Below, piece after piece: positions 23,463 to 36,116 of a DNA stretch of 64,000 bases; position 1 is the stretch's first letter, and each line of letters opens with the position of its first letter. Under the pieces are notes generated by a model, which worked only from the letters and a program-made list of their open reading frames with translations, was not told the DNA's origin and did no database searches. This stretch comes from Phoenix dactylifera (Eukaryota; Streptophyta; Magnoliopsida; Arecales; Arecaceae). Position numbers and translations under genes: made by a program. Location: positions 15,317,646 through 15,381,645 of the forward strand of contig NC_052399.1 of NCBI RefSeq assembly GCF_009389715.1. The letters are read 5' to 3'.

Positions 23463-26400
23463 AAATAGGAATATTGCATCATCAACAACATGAAAATTAA
23501 CCTAATCTCTACTATATCTAAATTCAACATTATGAATGACATCTAGGAGATTATGTGATTTCATAATGAAATTAAATGTTTTCCCATATAATGATATCTA
23601 AGGATGTATTTAACACAAGTACATATATTTAGATAAAAAAGTAAATATTTGAAATTGTTTATATCTTGGGAAACTTATCCCTTAAATCATGAGTGATTCA
23701 TGAGCTACACATTGGGGAGATATGAAATCCACAGATAACCGGAGTGGATGTGAATAATAGCTTTTTAAGGGAACTTCGTGTTAAGAGGGCACCCTCATCG
23801 GATGCGCTAAGCAATCTCCTAGATGGTGATAATCTTATGCAACTAACTCATGCCTCCAAGTTTTCCCAATTATGTGTAACATCCCTTATCATGCCTGAGG
23901 AACTGCCTGCGCTCAAGCTTTCAAAGATCCTTTTTATTTGAGTTTACCAATAGCAAGTTCTTTATACTTGGTAGTTAACATGGTAGATCATTTTTCTCCA
24001 CTTTAGGCGCACATAGCCTTCCTTCTTTTTTAGTAGCATTCTTCATTAGTTCTGTCTTTGAGCTTTAACCAATCAGTTCACACTGTGTCAAGACATGAAT
24101 ATGTTATTTTGTTTGCAGTTGACATTTTGGTGCTTGCACACCTCATTTTTGGTGTTGAATTCATCATAAATTGCTGGTTCACATGGTTGGCTGATTAACC
24201 AATCTTTTTTGTGGTTCAAACGTAATTGCTTTCATATTCTTTGTTCCACTATAATGTTTGGGCTAGAATACTGTCACTCGAGATCCCACTTGAAGAGGGA
24301 ATGATTTTTTTTATTACACAATTAGCATTATTTGCACCAACAATATAAGGCAAGGTAACTGATGGTTTTCCCTTGAGGATGAGAGAACATCATACAGTGT
24401 GGACAAGAAAGTTTGAGAAAAACAAGCTCCACCACTGCAAAACAAGAAAAGCTTTTCTCTTGGCCAACATTAAAAACTGTAATTCTTAACAAGGTGGATG
24501 GAAGAGGAAAAATGCCTCAAGATGCATGTTTAATGCATCTTCAGAATATGTTCAAGTATTCACATACTGAAACCTACGAAAAGTTACTTTAGATATCATA
24601 AGAATGAAAGTTCTAGAATCCGTCATTAATAGTGATATGTTTTAGTTAAGTTGGCTAAACGACATGTACAAGTAGTACAAATTTGGCCATTGAAGAACAA
24701 AATTCAGCCCCCACGAGATAATTCAGAACTTTTTTCTATTGTTGGATTTATATGATTTGTTTTTGCAATGCAAGCCAATGGTTTTTTGTATAATGAAAGC
24801 AGCTCTGCAGAATTCCTTATTACAAAGAGAGTGAAGTCACATACTAAGTGATATAATTATCTCTCAATAAAGTTCATTATCATTAGGGTTTGCTCATTCG
24901 CTGGCAGTTTTTCTTGCTGAAATTATCATTTTGGGTAGCACTCCTTGAAATCAGGAAACTTTTTATTCTATCGCCAACTCCACCGCTAGCTTGGCCCTGG
25001 TATCTTGTTTTACATGAGTTGGAAAGCCTTCCAACAATTAGTTGAATTACATTGAACATCTTAATCTTCATAGATTTGGTTCTGTCCGCCTGGCATAATC
25101 CGGTCAGTTCATTTCTTTAGTTTTATTCTTATACTCTCATAATAAGCTTTTTTACTGAAATTAGTGGATTATGTTTAAACAAATTCATCACCATTTAAGT
25201 ACAATGCAGTTCTGTTAATTAAGCTACTAGGTTTGCTTCAAACACATTTAAGTCACATTTTCAATTTCGTAATCTTAATTAACAATCCAGTTTTCCTTGT
25301 TTGAGAAGGTGAGCCTTGATGCACCATTGCACTCCATAGCACCATTAGCAAATCTAGTAGCTTAATTAACAGAACTCCATTGCACTTAATTACATTTAAG
25401 TCATCTTGTCAATTTCCTAATCTTAATTAGCAAATTCATCTTTTTACTTTTTGGGAAGGTGAACCTTGGTGCAATGATCAGATGGCTTCATTGTGACCTG
25501 GAGATCACATGTTCAAAATATGGAAACGACCTCTTTACATGCAAGCCTTATGCTATGTATATTTGACCATCCCCAAACCCCGTGCAATGGTGGGAGCCTC
25601 GGGCATTGGACCGATACCTTTTTTTCCACTTTTTGGGTAAACACAATTGAAATTGATAAATCCTGAATTACACTGAACAATCACTAGCAATAATGGATAA
25701 ATGGTTAAAGATTTACCTGAAGGGTGAAGGCAGTTATAAGGATTGACATAACTAGTGATCCAGTCTCCAAGAGCCCAAAATCAAGATGCATGTGGACACC
25801 CTTTATCCATGCTACTATTATGCTTAATGGAACCTATTCATGTTCAACAAAATATTTGCGAATCCTTTAAACAACAAGCAAAGAGGAGGAAAATAAACTA
25901 TGTTTTCAGGAAATGGCTGCTTAAAGTCTCACCACAAACATGGATATTTGAGTTGATGAACCAAGAGTGATGCCCAGAGTGATATCCTGCATAATGCCCA
26001 TTCAGTTCAGAGGATTATGCATATTTTACGTCATTGAAAATGTCATAAACCATAAGTAAGAGCTAGTCTTACAATCTTATTCTTGAAAGCAAAGATGATT
26101 GCAGCTGTATGTTCTGCTGCATTTCCAACAATAGGCAGCATGATAACACTAACGAAGCTCACAGGCATGCCCCATGACTCTGATGCTGCCTAAGTAAAGA
26201 AGAGGAAAATCTTGGTCCTTTAGGAACTTTAAAGGATTTAGATCAACCTTCAAAAAGAAAGATTACACAGATAATAGTTGATCAATTTGATACCTCGATG
26301 GTGGTAACAACATAATCTGACAAAAATGCAACCACAGCAGTCATCCCTACTAACCAAGCAAAAGCGCTAGCAAAACCAATCACTGGTGTATCTGAAACAG

Positions 26401-29400
26401 TATCATCATTGCTATCAGCTTCATCCTGTTAATAATTGAAGGTGTTAGATATCATAACCACACAGCTTTTCAGAAATAAAAAAAAAACAAAGAAAGAAAG
26501 AAAGAGAAGAAAAGAGAAGAAATCCCACTCACATAGGTGGCAGGGGGTAGCTTTGATGAAGATGGTCATGGTGTCAAATCTAGGTTCAAACTTTAGGAAG
26601 TGTTTCCTAGATGTTTTTGGCCTGGGTAATTATTCCATCATTTATTTGAAATTATTGGTATACCCACACAATTCTCAAAAAGAGCACTTAGGATAATAGT
26701 GATGCTCATGGTACGATGGTGGGAAAGTGGAAACAGGTGCTCGTAGTGATACAGCAGCATTCCTACTTCCTAGTGGAAGAGAGTGGCAAGCCGTGACTAA
26801 TTAGCTACTTCTTCCTGTTTAAAATAGGAACGTTACAGATTATCTTGACCCATAGGACATGCTGGTTTTCATCATTCTAGCACAGAGAAGGTCGGTAATT
26901 AGGACAGAGACTTACAATCTTTCCTTATAAGCCGCTGACCTGTTCTTCCATGGTTAAGGCAAGAAATCATCTATATCCGCATGAGCAACTATCACTTACT
27001 GCGTTCAGTTCACTCTGTTTTAAGGCCAGCTCTCGAGATCAACATAATCTTCATTCTTCAATAATTTTACTCATTTTCATTGTTACAAGTGCTGCATAAA
27101 TTGTTCTTAACATCCTCATCCTTCATTCCTCATTTCAAATATTTGCTATTTTTACTGCTATTATCCATTATTTATTGAGAGAAATGGAGGAAGACCCTCC
27201 TGCAGTACAATTACCTAGGCCCCAATACTAGTGGATACACCAACCAAGATTTGAAACCTCTAGCTGCTAAGCAGGGTGTATAACCACCAGGGAAAGCCCC
27301 AACTCGTACCTTATCTGTTATTCTGATGAATGAATTATGGTCACACAACTGTTTAATATTTTTATATATGTAAGAATCATATTGAATAAATGCATAAAAT
27401 TCAAACTGCACATCAACTTGATTCACCTGCTTTATGCTTTATAGAGCCAGGAATTGATAAATATTGGCTTGGGAATACCCTTTCCCCCTCAGTTTTATCC
27501 GCATTCTAATTATTCTCTTCTATCACATTCTTCCATCCAATAAAAAACTTTCTCTAGGTACTTTGCTTGTTTACCTCCTTTAATATTGATTCGTCCAATT
27601 TGCAGTTTGGAGTTCGAACGAAGTTTTCTTCAATGAAACAGCAAATGAAAAGTGGATCCGTAAAAGTTTTGATTTGGTTTTTCTTCTCTTTTGCGTTACT
27701 TGTTTGCGTTTTATGTCTCATATTCATGCCATAACCATCCCTTGTCTCTGTTAGACTAAATCAAGAACAGTCAGAAGAACATGGCCAAATTCTTCTGCAC
27801 CGAATATTATTTTTTTAGAGTCTACGAACAAGATGACTTGACACAGAGAAACAGGTATACACCCTGTTAGTTTCTCAGTTCGAGAGAACCAAGCATACTT
27901 TATAATGGGCAGATCGAGATCAAATCAACCTACACCAAAGCAAGCTGAAGAACAGGTCATAACTCGTCCCTTGACCTACGCTACTAGGATATGCACCTTA
28001 TTTTGTCACGTCTAGAATTATTATTACTTCCAGAGTTAGGTGCTGTCATATTATAATATTCTAGATATTTTGAACTAGATGGCATAGACCATCTAATTAC
28101 ATCTCTCCACAACATTTGGAACCGGTTCGTTCCATATGCAGCACTAAGTAGTAGGAGAAACTGGGTTCAAAAATCTAACCTCCGGCGGTTCAAAGAGCTG
28201 GCGATGGGTCTTCAACTGGAAGAAGAGGCATCCGAGGTAGGCAACGAGCATCACGATGCTGCACGCTCTGGAAAGGTTCAGCGCCGCTCCCGCCCCGACA
28301 TCGCCCTCTCCAACGCTCGCAGAGCGTGGAAAAACCAGCGCGAAGATGCAGCACAGAGCGCCCAGCAGCAGAAGGCTCAAGTTCACGTCGCTTTGCTTCT
28401 GAAAACATCACACGAACGAAGACAGAATGTCCGGAGACTCGGTTAACTACTACTGCTATCCCTCTGCTTGCAGTCTTCTTGTTTGAAGTCTAAGGTGGTC
28501 TCTGATTACGCTTACCCGGTCGAAAGGGCGTTCCTTGGTGTAGTTGGCTATTCCGCCGCAGAAGAGGGAGGAGCCGAGGACGAGGAGGAGGTTGGAGAGG
28601 ATGGAGCCGAGGAGGGACCACTTGAGGACCTCCATCTTGTCCTTTTGGAGGGCCAGCAGTGCGATTATGAGCTCGGGTGCGTTCCCACAGGTGGCGTTCA
28701 GGAGCCCACCAACTGCACAGTGCAACTATGAGGCTTATTGCGTGTACGTGCATAGTCATAAAACCAACTGCCGAGTCTTGTTCTATTTCTTTACGAACCA
28801 TCACACCGTGTGCGTCTCCTTTCATCTTTTAATCTTTTAAGATGGTACAAGTTTGCTCTCTATATCTTGTTGACTAAATTGAAACAGTGTTACACCCCCA
28901 CCACCCTAGCAAACACATCATGTTAGTAATGTATAGGTGATATTTACATTGGCCCGCTAAAATTATATAGATCTTAAACCAAGCAACGTGGATCCAAATT
29001 ATGTTGAGTTAGGTCCGAGTTCAAGGAGTACAGAGCTAGATAGATCCTGTTGGATCTAGAATTTTGACCTGAACCCTACCCATGGATTCAGATTACGATA
29101 TCTATTCATTTCTTTCCATTTCTTTTTTTTGGGTACAATGGCAGCTCATATTTGCCAAGTGTATGTACAACTAACAAAATCAGAAAAAAAATCGGTCCAT
29201 TTCTTTGAAGCTGGATTAGGGCAATATTTGATCCAGCTCATTCACTAGAGGAGAATACCGTACGAGACATAATCTGTAAATTATCTATTATATATTTAAT
29301 TATATCCTAAATGAATTGCACCAAAGGTTAGATTATAGCTCTGGAAATGACAAACTATAAACTAGTTATTAGGGAATTACCTGTTGGACCACCATAATAC

Positions 29401-31462
29401 GAGATTTGCCTGGATTGCAAAATTAAAAGTTAAATGATATTAATTAGAACAAATAATGTAAAGGAGATTGTTCTTTGTCTTGGGAGAAAGGGATGAGAAA
29501 CTTACTCGCTTAGAAAGCTCAACCGTTCGGCAAGAGGAGCGAGGCCTACCATACTCAACGCAAAGACCCAAGCCTGTTTTCTCCATTTAAATTATTATGT
29601 CAAAAAGAAGACCAAACTTAGTAATTTAATACACAAAAATATAGCATCTACATGCTAGAGAAATAGAGAGAGGGGAATAAAAGGACACCCACTAAACGTC
29701 AACCTTCTTTCTTTTCACCCACGTCTTTCCCCATTATCCGGCATGTGATTTTGGATTCGAATAAGAGACCACACGACAAGCAGACGGACGACGCTCTTAC
29801 ATTTTCTATGGACGCCACAAACTCTGGATCATTTCTATTCTATGTTCCTGTGGATCTCGCACACAGGCTTGTCATTTTGATTTAACTTTCTTTTTCTGCA
29901 TTATGTTGACGAGGAAATAAGTTTGCCGTGGCATCTGTTCGAGTTTTGAGAAGTTAGCAATTGACTGTTTAAAAAAAAAAAAAAGAAGAGCAGTTAAAAA
30001 TTCCTTTGTGTGTGTCCTAAGCTGAAACACACGTCTACTTATAATAGGCCAAACAACGAGACTTTTGATCGAGCATTAGTTGCACGACGACCAAAGGTTT
30101 AAAGTAAATTCTAAATGTCAGTTGGATCCGGAGAGAGGGCCAAGAGGTGAGACCATCTACTGCCCCGTAATACCTAGACTACGATGAAGAAAGAGCTTTC
30201 CAGATTAAGCATATTTTTTAAAAAGCTAATGAGGCTGTGAATTAGGTGGCCGCTTATGTAGCTACTCACTCCGAAAATATTTTATGACCGGCAATTGTAA
30301 GATGCTTCAGACAGTTCGTAATATTTTATTTTTTAATTTTATTAAATGCATTTATATTCTAATCTAAAAAAATAAAAAATAAATAATAATAATAACAAGA
30401 ACAACAACAAGATCCTTATGTACCAAGCTGTACAAATTTCTGGTAGCTGGTGGTTAGGAATGATGGGGCCGTCCCGCGGCGCCTCTAGTAATATGCCCTA
30501 TAAATATACCGCAGTTGTGGGTCTAAGGCCTTGCAGTAGGACGATTAGACAGCGAATGCCCCGGACCGACATGGCCTTGACGGGACTCGTAGGTAAGTTG
30601 TCATCAACTATCAATGTAGCAAATGTTATGATTTGACTGGGAATTCATCAATGCTACAATTAATTACTATAAGAAGTAATAAATATTATATTTTTATGGT
30701 GAAATAATAAATACTATTGATGATATTTAGGGAAGCTATTGCCAAGATTAACCCGTGATTATCTTCTTTGAAGTCTTCCCTTATTAATTTGGCGCCTCTA
30801 ATTCATTTCATCATACAAATCCATGTTCCACCTACCACCTGTTTGAGTACTATCAAACCTGTACCCTAGGAAAATTGTATAGAATAACAAAATTTGAATA
30901 CTAAAAGAGTGGAGGAATTAGATTTTAGGGATTGAAACATTTTCATTCTCTCCTAACCTAAAATCAGAATCAAAATGAAAAAATTTTCAATCAAACGGAT
31001 GAAACAAAAACCAGCTATTTCTATTCTCTTTCCAGCCATCTCTATCCTATGGACCCAGCATCTCAGAATTGAAACCTCTGTGCTTAATCAAGGACGTGGA
31101 TTAAAAACACATTGCAGAGCGGAAATCAGTTCTCCAAACGGATGCGTTCAAGCATCCAAATTGCCTCGATCCGCTAAGTGGCTTTAATTGCTATAAAATC
31201 GAGTCACGTTAGAGCTGGCCGGATGTACCACTATCAATCTATCATCCTCCACAAACTAGGACGGAGCGAGCTGGAAACTGAACTCACGGCACGGCAATCC
31301 AAGACCGGAGCTGCTCCGAGTCTGTTTCTGAAGGAAGAGGCAAAAAAATCTAACACGCCTGTAGCTCTAGATGTGTGGTTGTGGTCGCTTCCGTTTGGTA
31401 TCTAATCATACATCCCAATCCGTGCGGCGTGACGGTAGGGCTTTTGTTACCAACCAACAAAC

Positions 31463-31497
<35 letters not shown>

Positions 31498-31790
31498 AAT
31501 GGTTTTAGGATGGAACTTACTCGGCCGAAATCGAAGCATTGGGCGGCGACGGCGAGGGGCACGGCGGGGAACAGGGGGGAGAGCTTGGTCCCAAGGAAGA
31601 CCTCCTGGAGGTTGGCCAGCAGACGCCTGAGAGGTTCGCTTCTCACTTTGGACAGCACCGACCGATCCGACCTCCTCCGAAGCAGCGACGAGGACGACAT
31701 ACCGTGGCCCGTCCGCCGCGGGGGAAGCACAGCCTCCTTTCCCCGAAATCCATCCTCCAAACTCCTCGTCGCCTCTTCCACCGAAGCCAT
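23162..31790 (-). CDS. CAX: Vacuolar cation/proton exchanger, CAX type IB (CAX2/CAX5-like)
   Basis: Tonoplast antiporter that exchanges vacuolar H+ for cytosolic Ca2+ and other divalent cations. Eleven exons: 31790-31521, 29573-29506, 29409-29381, 28712-28516, 28398-28180, 26425-26294, 26189-26073, 25986-25933, 25833-25717, 23427-23337 and 23223-23162. All introns are GT-AG, phases agree, and they sum to 1356 nt (451 aa), the usual CAX length. The hydrophilic N-terminal tail contains [12 protein letters not shown], then [11 protein letters not shown]. The first cation-selectivity repeat is [13 protein letters not shown] (from residue 132), the second [18 protein letters not shown] (from residue 327). 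A short acidic linker, DEADSNDD, separates the halves. Tail motifs and the ending NQANAINWG point to the CAX2/CAX5 clade. The start ATG is the first in exon 1. Oddities: Pro replaces the usual Thr at residue 135. The last exon was chosen by splice signals and phase, so the C-terminus is slightly less certain. Confidence 0.95.
23432..23459. repeat. 28-nt poly(A) run (poly-T acceptor tract of CAX exon 10)
   Basis: On the CAX sense strand this is an unbroken run of 28 T directly before GCAG, the acceptor of exon 10. It acts as the polypyrimidine tract and is likely polymorphic in length. Confidence 0.9.
25207..25377. repeat. 31-bp inverted repeat within CAX intron 9
   Basis: The segment 25207-25237 (CAGTTCTGTTAATTAAGC...) is the near-perfect inverse of 25347-25377, with a 109-bp spacer. 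A related direct repeat (ACATTTAAGTCA) occurs at about 25245 and 25400. It looks like a local inverted duplication and could form a hairpin in the unspliced transcript. Confidence 0.85.
25453..25626 (+). mobile_element. Au-type SINE in CAX intron 9
   Basis: Starts GGGAAGGTGAACCTTGGTGC, followed by a tRNA-like internal promoter (B-box region GATCACATGTTCAAA), then AAACGACCTCTTTACATGC, CCCCGTGCAATGGTGGGAGC and a short T-rich tail. The order of blocks is that of the plant Au SINE family. A truncated copy of its head (GAGAAGGTGAGCCTTGATGC) lies at about 25304-25345. It is inserted antisense to CAX. Confidence 0.8.
26426..28179 (-). other. CAX intron 5
   Basis: A 1754-bp intron between the codons for LFEPPE and DEADSNDD. 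It carries a purine-rich stretch near 26465-26520 and the possible SINE fragment at 27190. No other gene is seen. Confidence 0.7.
27190..27320 (-). mobile_element. Possible tRNA-derived SINE fragment
   Basis: On the minus strand, TGGTGGTTATACACCC is followed about 30 nt later by AGAGGTTTCAAATC, spaced like A and B boxes of a tRNA-type promoter. It lies in CAX intron 5. Ends and target duplication could not be identified. Confidence 0.3.
29574..31520 (-). other. CAX intron 1
   Basis: A 1947-bp intron between FDFGR and AWVFALS. It contains a (GA)n microsatellite at 31466-31495, just downstream of the exon 1 donor GTAAGT, and a GC-rich patch at 30460-30600 without recognisable coding content. 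Confidence 0.7.
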
Positions 31791-33100
31791 CGCTCGACTC
31801 CCGCAAGACGAGAGTAATCGATGATTAATTTTTCTTGACACCCCACTTCTTCCAGCACCACCGCAGCTCTCTCAAACTTAGGGAGGGAGGGGGGGAGACA
31901 GGTTGGATCATGCAATAGGAACAGGTCTCGCCAAGGGGTCACGAATTCGCCTTGGAATGGAGTCCGTGTGAGGTGGCGTCCTCGCAAGCCTACGCATGGC
32001 CCTTGCCAAAGGAAAGGCCAAGGGAGATCTGCGAGCTTCGGGACCAGCGATCGGCGATGCGACCAAAAACACCAACCTCACGGATCTCGTGGAGGAAGAG
32101 TGGGCCGATACGGGCTGAGAACGCTGATTTCCGATACGGCTACAGCAAGTCCAGTGCAGCGAAAAATATGGTGTTGGTGGGAGCCGCTGAAGCGGTGGGC
32201 GCCGAATGAGGTCACGTCAGCTGCGCTTAGACTGCAATTTAAACAAAAACAAGGGAGCGCACCTTCCAGGAAACTTCATCCCAGAACTGGACCCAATTGA
32301 CAAATCTTTTATACGTAAAAGAGAAAAAAGGGTCCTTATCAGCGAGGAGCTAGTCCGGCTGGTGAAGAGAGACTCCAGGGGTCTCCCCTCAACAAAACTT
32401 CACCGTCCTTGTTTCGGTGTCCTCTTCCATTGCTACTTTGTTTTATTTGTCCTGTGTATGCCTTCATTCACAGTTACAAAAAAATAAAGAAAAAAGGAAA
32501 AAAAATAAAAACCTATTTTTGAATTTCCTGCTAGTCACTATAAAATTGGTAGTATTTGCGAGATATCGTTCCTTATTTATTCACTTATTTTCCAAGGGTT
32601 TCTAACCCCATCCCTCCCCCGAATGGAAGTCTAGCTAGGTCTGCAGGCCGAGCTGGATCTCTCCATGGTCTCCTTCCTCTTCAGCAACTCCGCCGTCCAC
32701 CCCGAATGCCTGTGGAGGAGGAAGTGGGAGGGGGTCGCCGATTAGGTGGCAGCGGCTCGTGCTTCTACAGATAAGGAGTTTGTGGAAGCCATGAGCCGCG
32801 TCCGCGATCGAGGACAGGCCGTGGGCGTCGCATCCGATGCTGGGGTCAGTGAAGGAGGTAGCGCCACCCAAGTTGTTGTCGTTCGTGAAGCGGGCGGCGG
32901 CTGGCGGTGACGGTGTCTTCTTGGAGGCTCGAGGAGGTGGTGACCGTTGGGGGAGACGGTGGCGGAGAAGCAGCCGCCTATGAATTCCAGCTTTGGTCTA
33001 ACTCGGATCGGTGATTTGTGGGCCCACGGGCGAGAGTCATCAAGTCGGGCGATAATTACGGGGTAAAAGCGTCCAAAATATGGTAAATGCATGAAAGGTG
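31791..33100. other. CAX 5' flank and GC-rich possible gene remnant
   Basis: 31791 to about 32200 would hold the CAX 5' UTR and promoter; I see no clear TATA box. From 32630 to 33000 a GC-rich patch has open frames on both strands. On the minus strand one reads NDNNLGGATSFTDPSIG and another MASTNSLSVEARAAAT. These have coding-like composition but match no family I recognise, and the frames are interrupted. I do not call a gene. Confidence 0.35.
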
Positions 33101-33110
33101 CCATTCTCGC

Positions 33111-33966
33111 GGGTGGTTCTATATACACCCCCCCTATTGCTCAGGACACCCCCCAAAAATTAAAAAAAAATTAAATACTCTCTACACCCCCCCCATTTGC
33201 CAAGGACACCCCTAAAAAATAAAAAATTTCTAAATTACCCCCCACTCTCCCCACCCCCTCACCTAAATTGCTCTCTACACCCCCCAAATCCCCCCCCCCC
33301 CCACCCCGCTCTTCCCCTCCAAAACACCTCGCCAACGCCCAAAACCCCCCGTTCCCCCTTCTCCCTCTCGTCGCCGGCATTCTCCCGATCTCCGACCACC
33401 TCGCCGGCTTCTCCCGGAACCACCTCGCCGGCTTCTCCCGAAATTTTTTTTTTTCACGGTTCGTGCTCCGTTCGGCACTGGATCGCCGAACAAAAGGCTT
33501 CTGTTCGGCTGAACAGTGCCGGACAGAAGCCTTCTGTTCGGCACTGTGCAGCCGAACAGATCTGTTCGGTTGAGGGTTGCCGAACAGAAGGCTTCTGTTC
33601 GGCACTGTTCAGCCGAACAGAAGCCTTTTGTTCGGCGATCCAGTGCCGAACGGAGTACGAACCGTGAAAAAAAAAAATTTCGGGAGAAGCCGGCGAGGTG
33701 GTTCCGGGAGAAGCCGGCGAGGTGGTCGGAGATCGGGAGAATGCCGGCGACGAGAGGGAGAAGGGGGAACGGGGGAGGAGGGGTTTAAGGGGGGTTTGAG
33801 GGGTGTTTTTTTTTCTTTTCAAAACGAAACGGAGGAGGAGGAAGGGGGGTGTATGAGAAAATTTCAAGGGCAATATGGTAATTACACTAAAGGTTAGTTT
33901 GGGTATTTTTTTTTTGGTTTTTGGGGGGTGTCCTGAGCAATAGGGGGGGTGTATATAGAACTACCC
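33111..33966. mobile_element. Foldback Mutator-like element
   Basis: An 856-bp element whose two halves are inverted copies of each other around 33550. The termini read GGTRGTTCTATATACACC in both orientations, followed by C-rich CACCCCCC blocks. Inner arms share CACCTCGCCGGCTTCTCCCG and its inverse. The centre is built of repeated GAACAGAAGGCTTCTGTTCGG palindromes. CATTCTCGC (9 bp; up to 11 bp as CCATTCTCGCG) flanks both ends at 33101-33111 and 33966-33976, which fits Mutator-type transposition. It encodes no transposase; the long open frames here are mirror images produced by the symmetric sequence. Confidence 0.92.
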
Positions 33967-33976
33967 CATTCTCGCG

Positions 33977-36034
33977 GTAACGGAATCTTAAGGCAATTTT
34001 CTGTAGTTCACCCGCTAGAAAACTGTTATTTCCCTTTTTTTTCCACTTTATTAAAATTATCTATAAAAAAAAAAGAGATACTTCTCAATTAGGGACGGAA
34101 GTGGATCATGTGAGGCCGGGCCATGCTCCTATACAAACCCAGCCTGATCTTTTTTGAATTTCAAGCCTAAGTTGAGCTCCCATAATCTAAATCTGAGCCC
34201 GGGCCCAACCAGAATCTGATTGGCCCAGCTCAAATTATCTTTTTGGGCCAAAAAGAAATATGGCCCAAACTCAATTAAAATTTAATATTTTATAATATTG
34301 CTAGCTAAAAATTAGACTCTTTTCTATAGTACAAGCAAATGATATATAATATATTATTTTCAGTTTTTTTTTTTTAAATTTATTCTTCACTTCTTATTAT
34401 TCTTTCTAAATGACAATATAAAAAAATAAATTGATCCGGACTTGAATTCGAGCCTGAATTTGGGCTTCGTTTCGGATCTTGTTTGAGCTCCGACTCGAGC
34501 TGAGCCAATAACATACTCGAGCTCAGCCCAAAGAATAAATGGGCTTTATATTTAAGCTCAAATCTGATCTGAACTTTTTCAAATTTAGCTCATAGCCTGA
34601 CATGAAGTAAGTCTGGTTCGAGCCCATTTTCAGCTATGTTCCTAATGTTTGAAGTTAGAATCTGATTTGCAAGGAAGAAACTAATCTGCTGCAATCTAAT
34701 TTTTTGTCGATGATATACTCTACACTACATAATGTAAGGCTTCCTAATATGTAGTTGAGAGAATACAAGTTATACACGAAAGATAGAAAATGAGACAATT
34801 TCTGCCATTATGCTTTTGTCAAGGTTTATTAAACTAATGTTTTTGGGTGGGCGGTGGGATGGGAGGGCCTACTCGACCACCGTGGTGTAGGCCGTGTAGC
34901 CTAACCGGAGAGAAAATAAAAGATTAAAATAAGAAGAGGTTATAGTCTTCAAAACGAAATAAGTGGTAAAAAAAAAAGGTGGTCATAATTTTCAACAGGT
35001 GTAACTTTCCATGAGATTTCTTTCTTCCCTGGCCTTTTCTAAAATATTTCTTCTTTAAGTTTTATCAAGTTGGAGGATAATTTCTGAGAAATATTTGCAT
35101 GTTTTTGACCACTTCATTAGTCATTTTACACGGCATTCTCAAATATTCTAAAAGACCCCACATGCAGACTCCAGCATAGCTTACGGGTTCAAAGTCCTCG
35201 TTGGAACAATTCCCAACCACTTAGACCCACGCACGCCCCTTTCCATCTTTCTTTAAAAAACAAAAAAAAATAACATAGAAAAAGTCATCTTAAGGCCACC
35301 ATACTTCTACCATATACGTTGCCGACATAAGCATTTTGTCTAGATTTTTACACTCAAAATCCATTTGGTCCACATTCTTTATATCATGAGCTACATCTAT
35401 GATGGTTGCACTATTTCATAGGGCTAATCAAACGCTACAGTGTCCTTAAGAACGTCTATATCAATCTCTGGTAGTTGTTTTTACTCTCTACCGTGGATTA
35501 AGAATGGAACAATGAAAACCAAACTCATAAGGCGTCAGGCGAGACTAAGGCTGCAAATCCGTCGGGTTGACCCGTGACTCAACCGATCCGACCCGACCCA
35601 TTTTGGAAGACCCATGGGGTCGAGCCGGATCTTTATATTTTGGATCAGATATGGATTTACTGAATTCAGGCTTGCTCTGACCCGACCTATTTAAAATTTA
35701 GGTAATTTTGGATTTTCAATTCTACGACCTGTCCCGACTTGATCAGATCTGAATCTGTAAAATTATTTAAGCTTGTGGGCCGATAGTACAAACCGCTTAA
35801 AATTTGCTAGCCATTAGATTGATATCAAACGACTTATACTACAAGCTGGCAAACATAATAAAGCCGCAGTCCCTCGTAATTTATATAGAATGCTAAGGGC
35901 AATCCCTCAAATCCAAAGTCTGCCACCATTCCCTTTTTGTTCCCAAAATACTCCTCCTTTCTCTCCTTATATCTCTCTCCCCCCAATTCTTTCCCAATCT
36001 CCCCACACAGGGAAACCTTAATCCTAACCCTAGC
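33977..36034. other. Intergenic stretch with degenerate GAGCTC/GGGCCC-type repeats
   Basis: 34090-34640 is dominated by degenerate GAGCC, GGCCC and GAGCT words, with weak inverted ends (TTAGGGAC and GTTCCTAA), and looks like an eroded non-autonomous DNA transposon. 35545-35760 holds similar CCGACCCGA and GATC-rich words. The last 100 bp, with a pyrimidine-rich CTCTCTCCCCCC tract and TTATATC, look like a promoter and 5' UTR for the gene starting at 36035. Confidence 0.45.
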
Positions 36035-36116
36035 ATGGATCTGGAGCCGAAGAAGCTCCAATTCCTAGGTCCAGTGGGGATCTACCACGAGGCGTCCAAG
36101 ATCGTGCTATCATGGT

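Noticed and set aside
28204..28840. Plus-strand open frames opposite CAX exons 4 and 5
   Set aside because: Antisense shadows of well-supported CAX coding exons.
33171..33897. Several overlapping 90-156 codon open frames on both strands
   Set aside because: They are mirror products of the symmetric foldback element and its GAACAGAAGG palindromes, with no domain.
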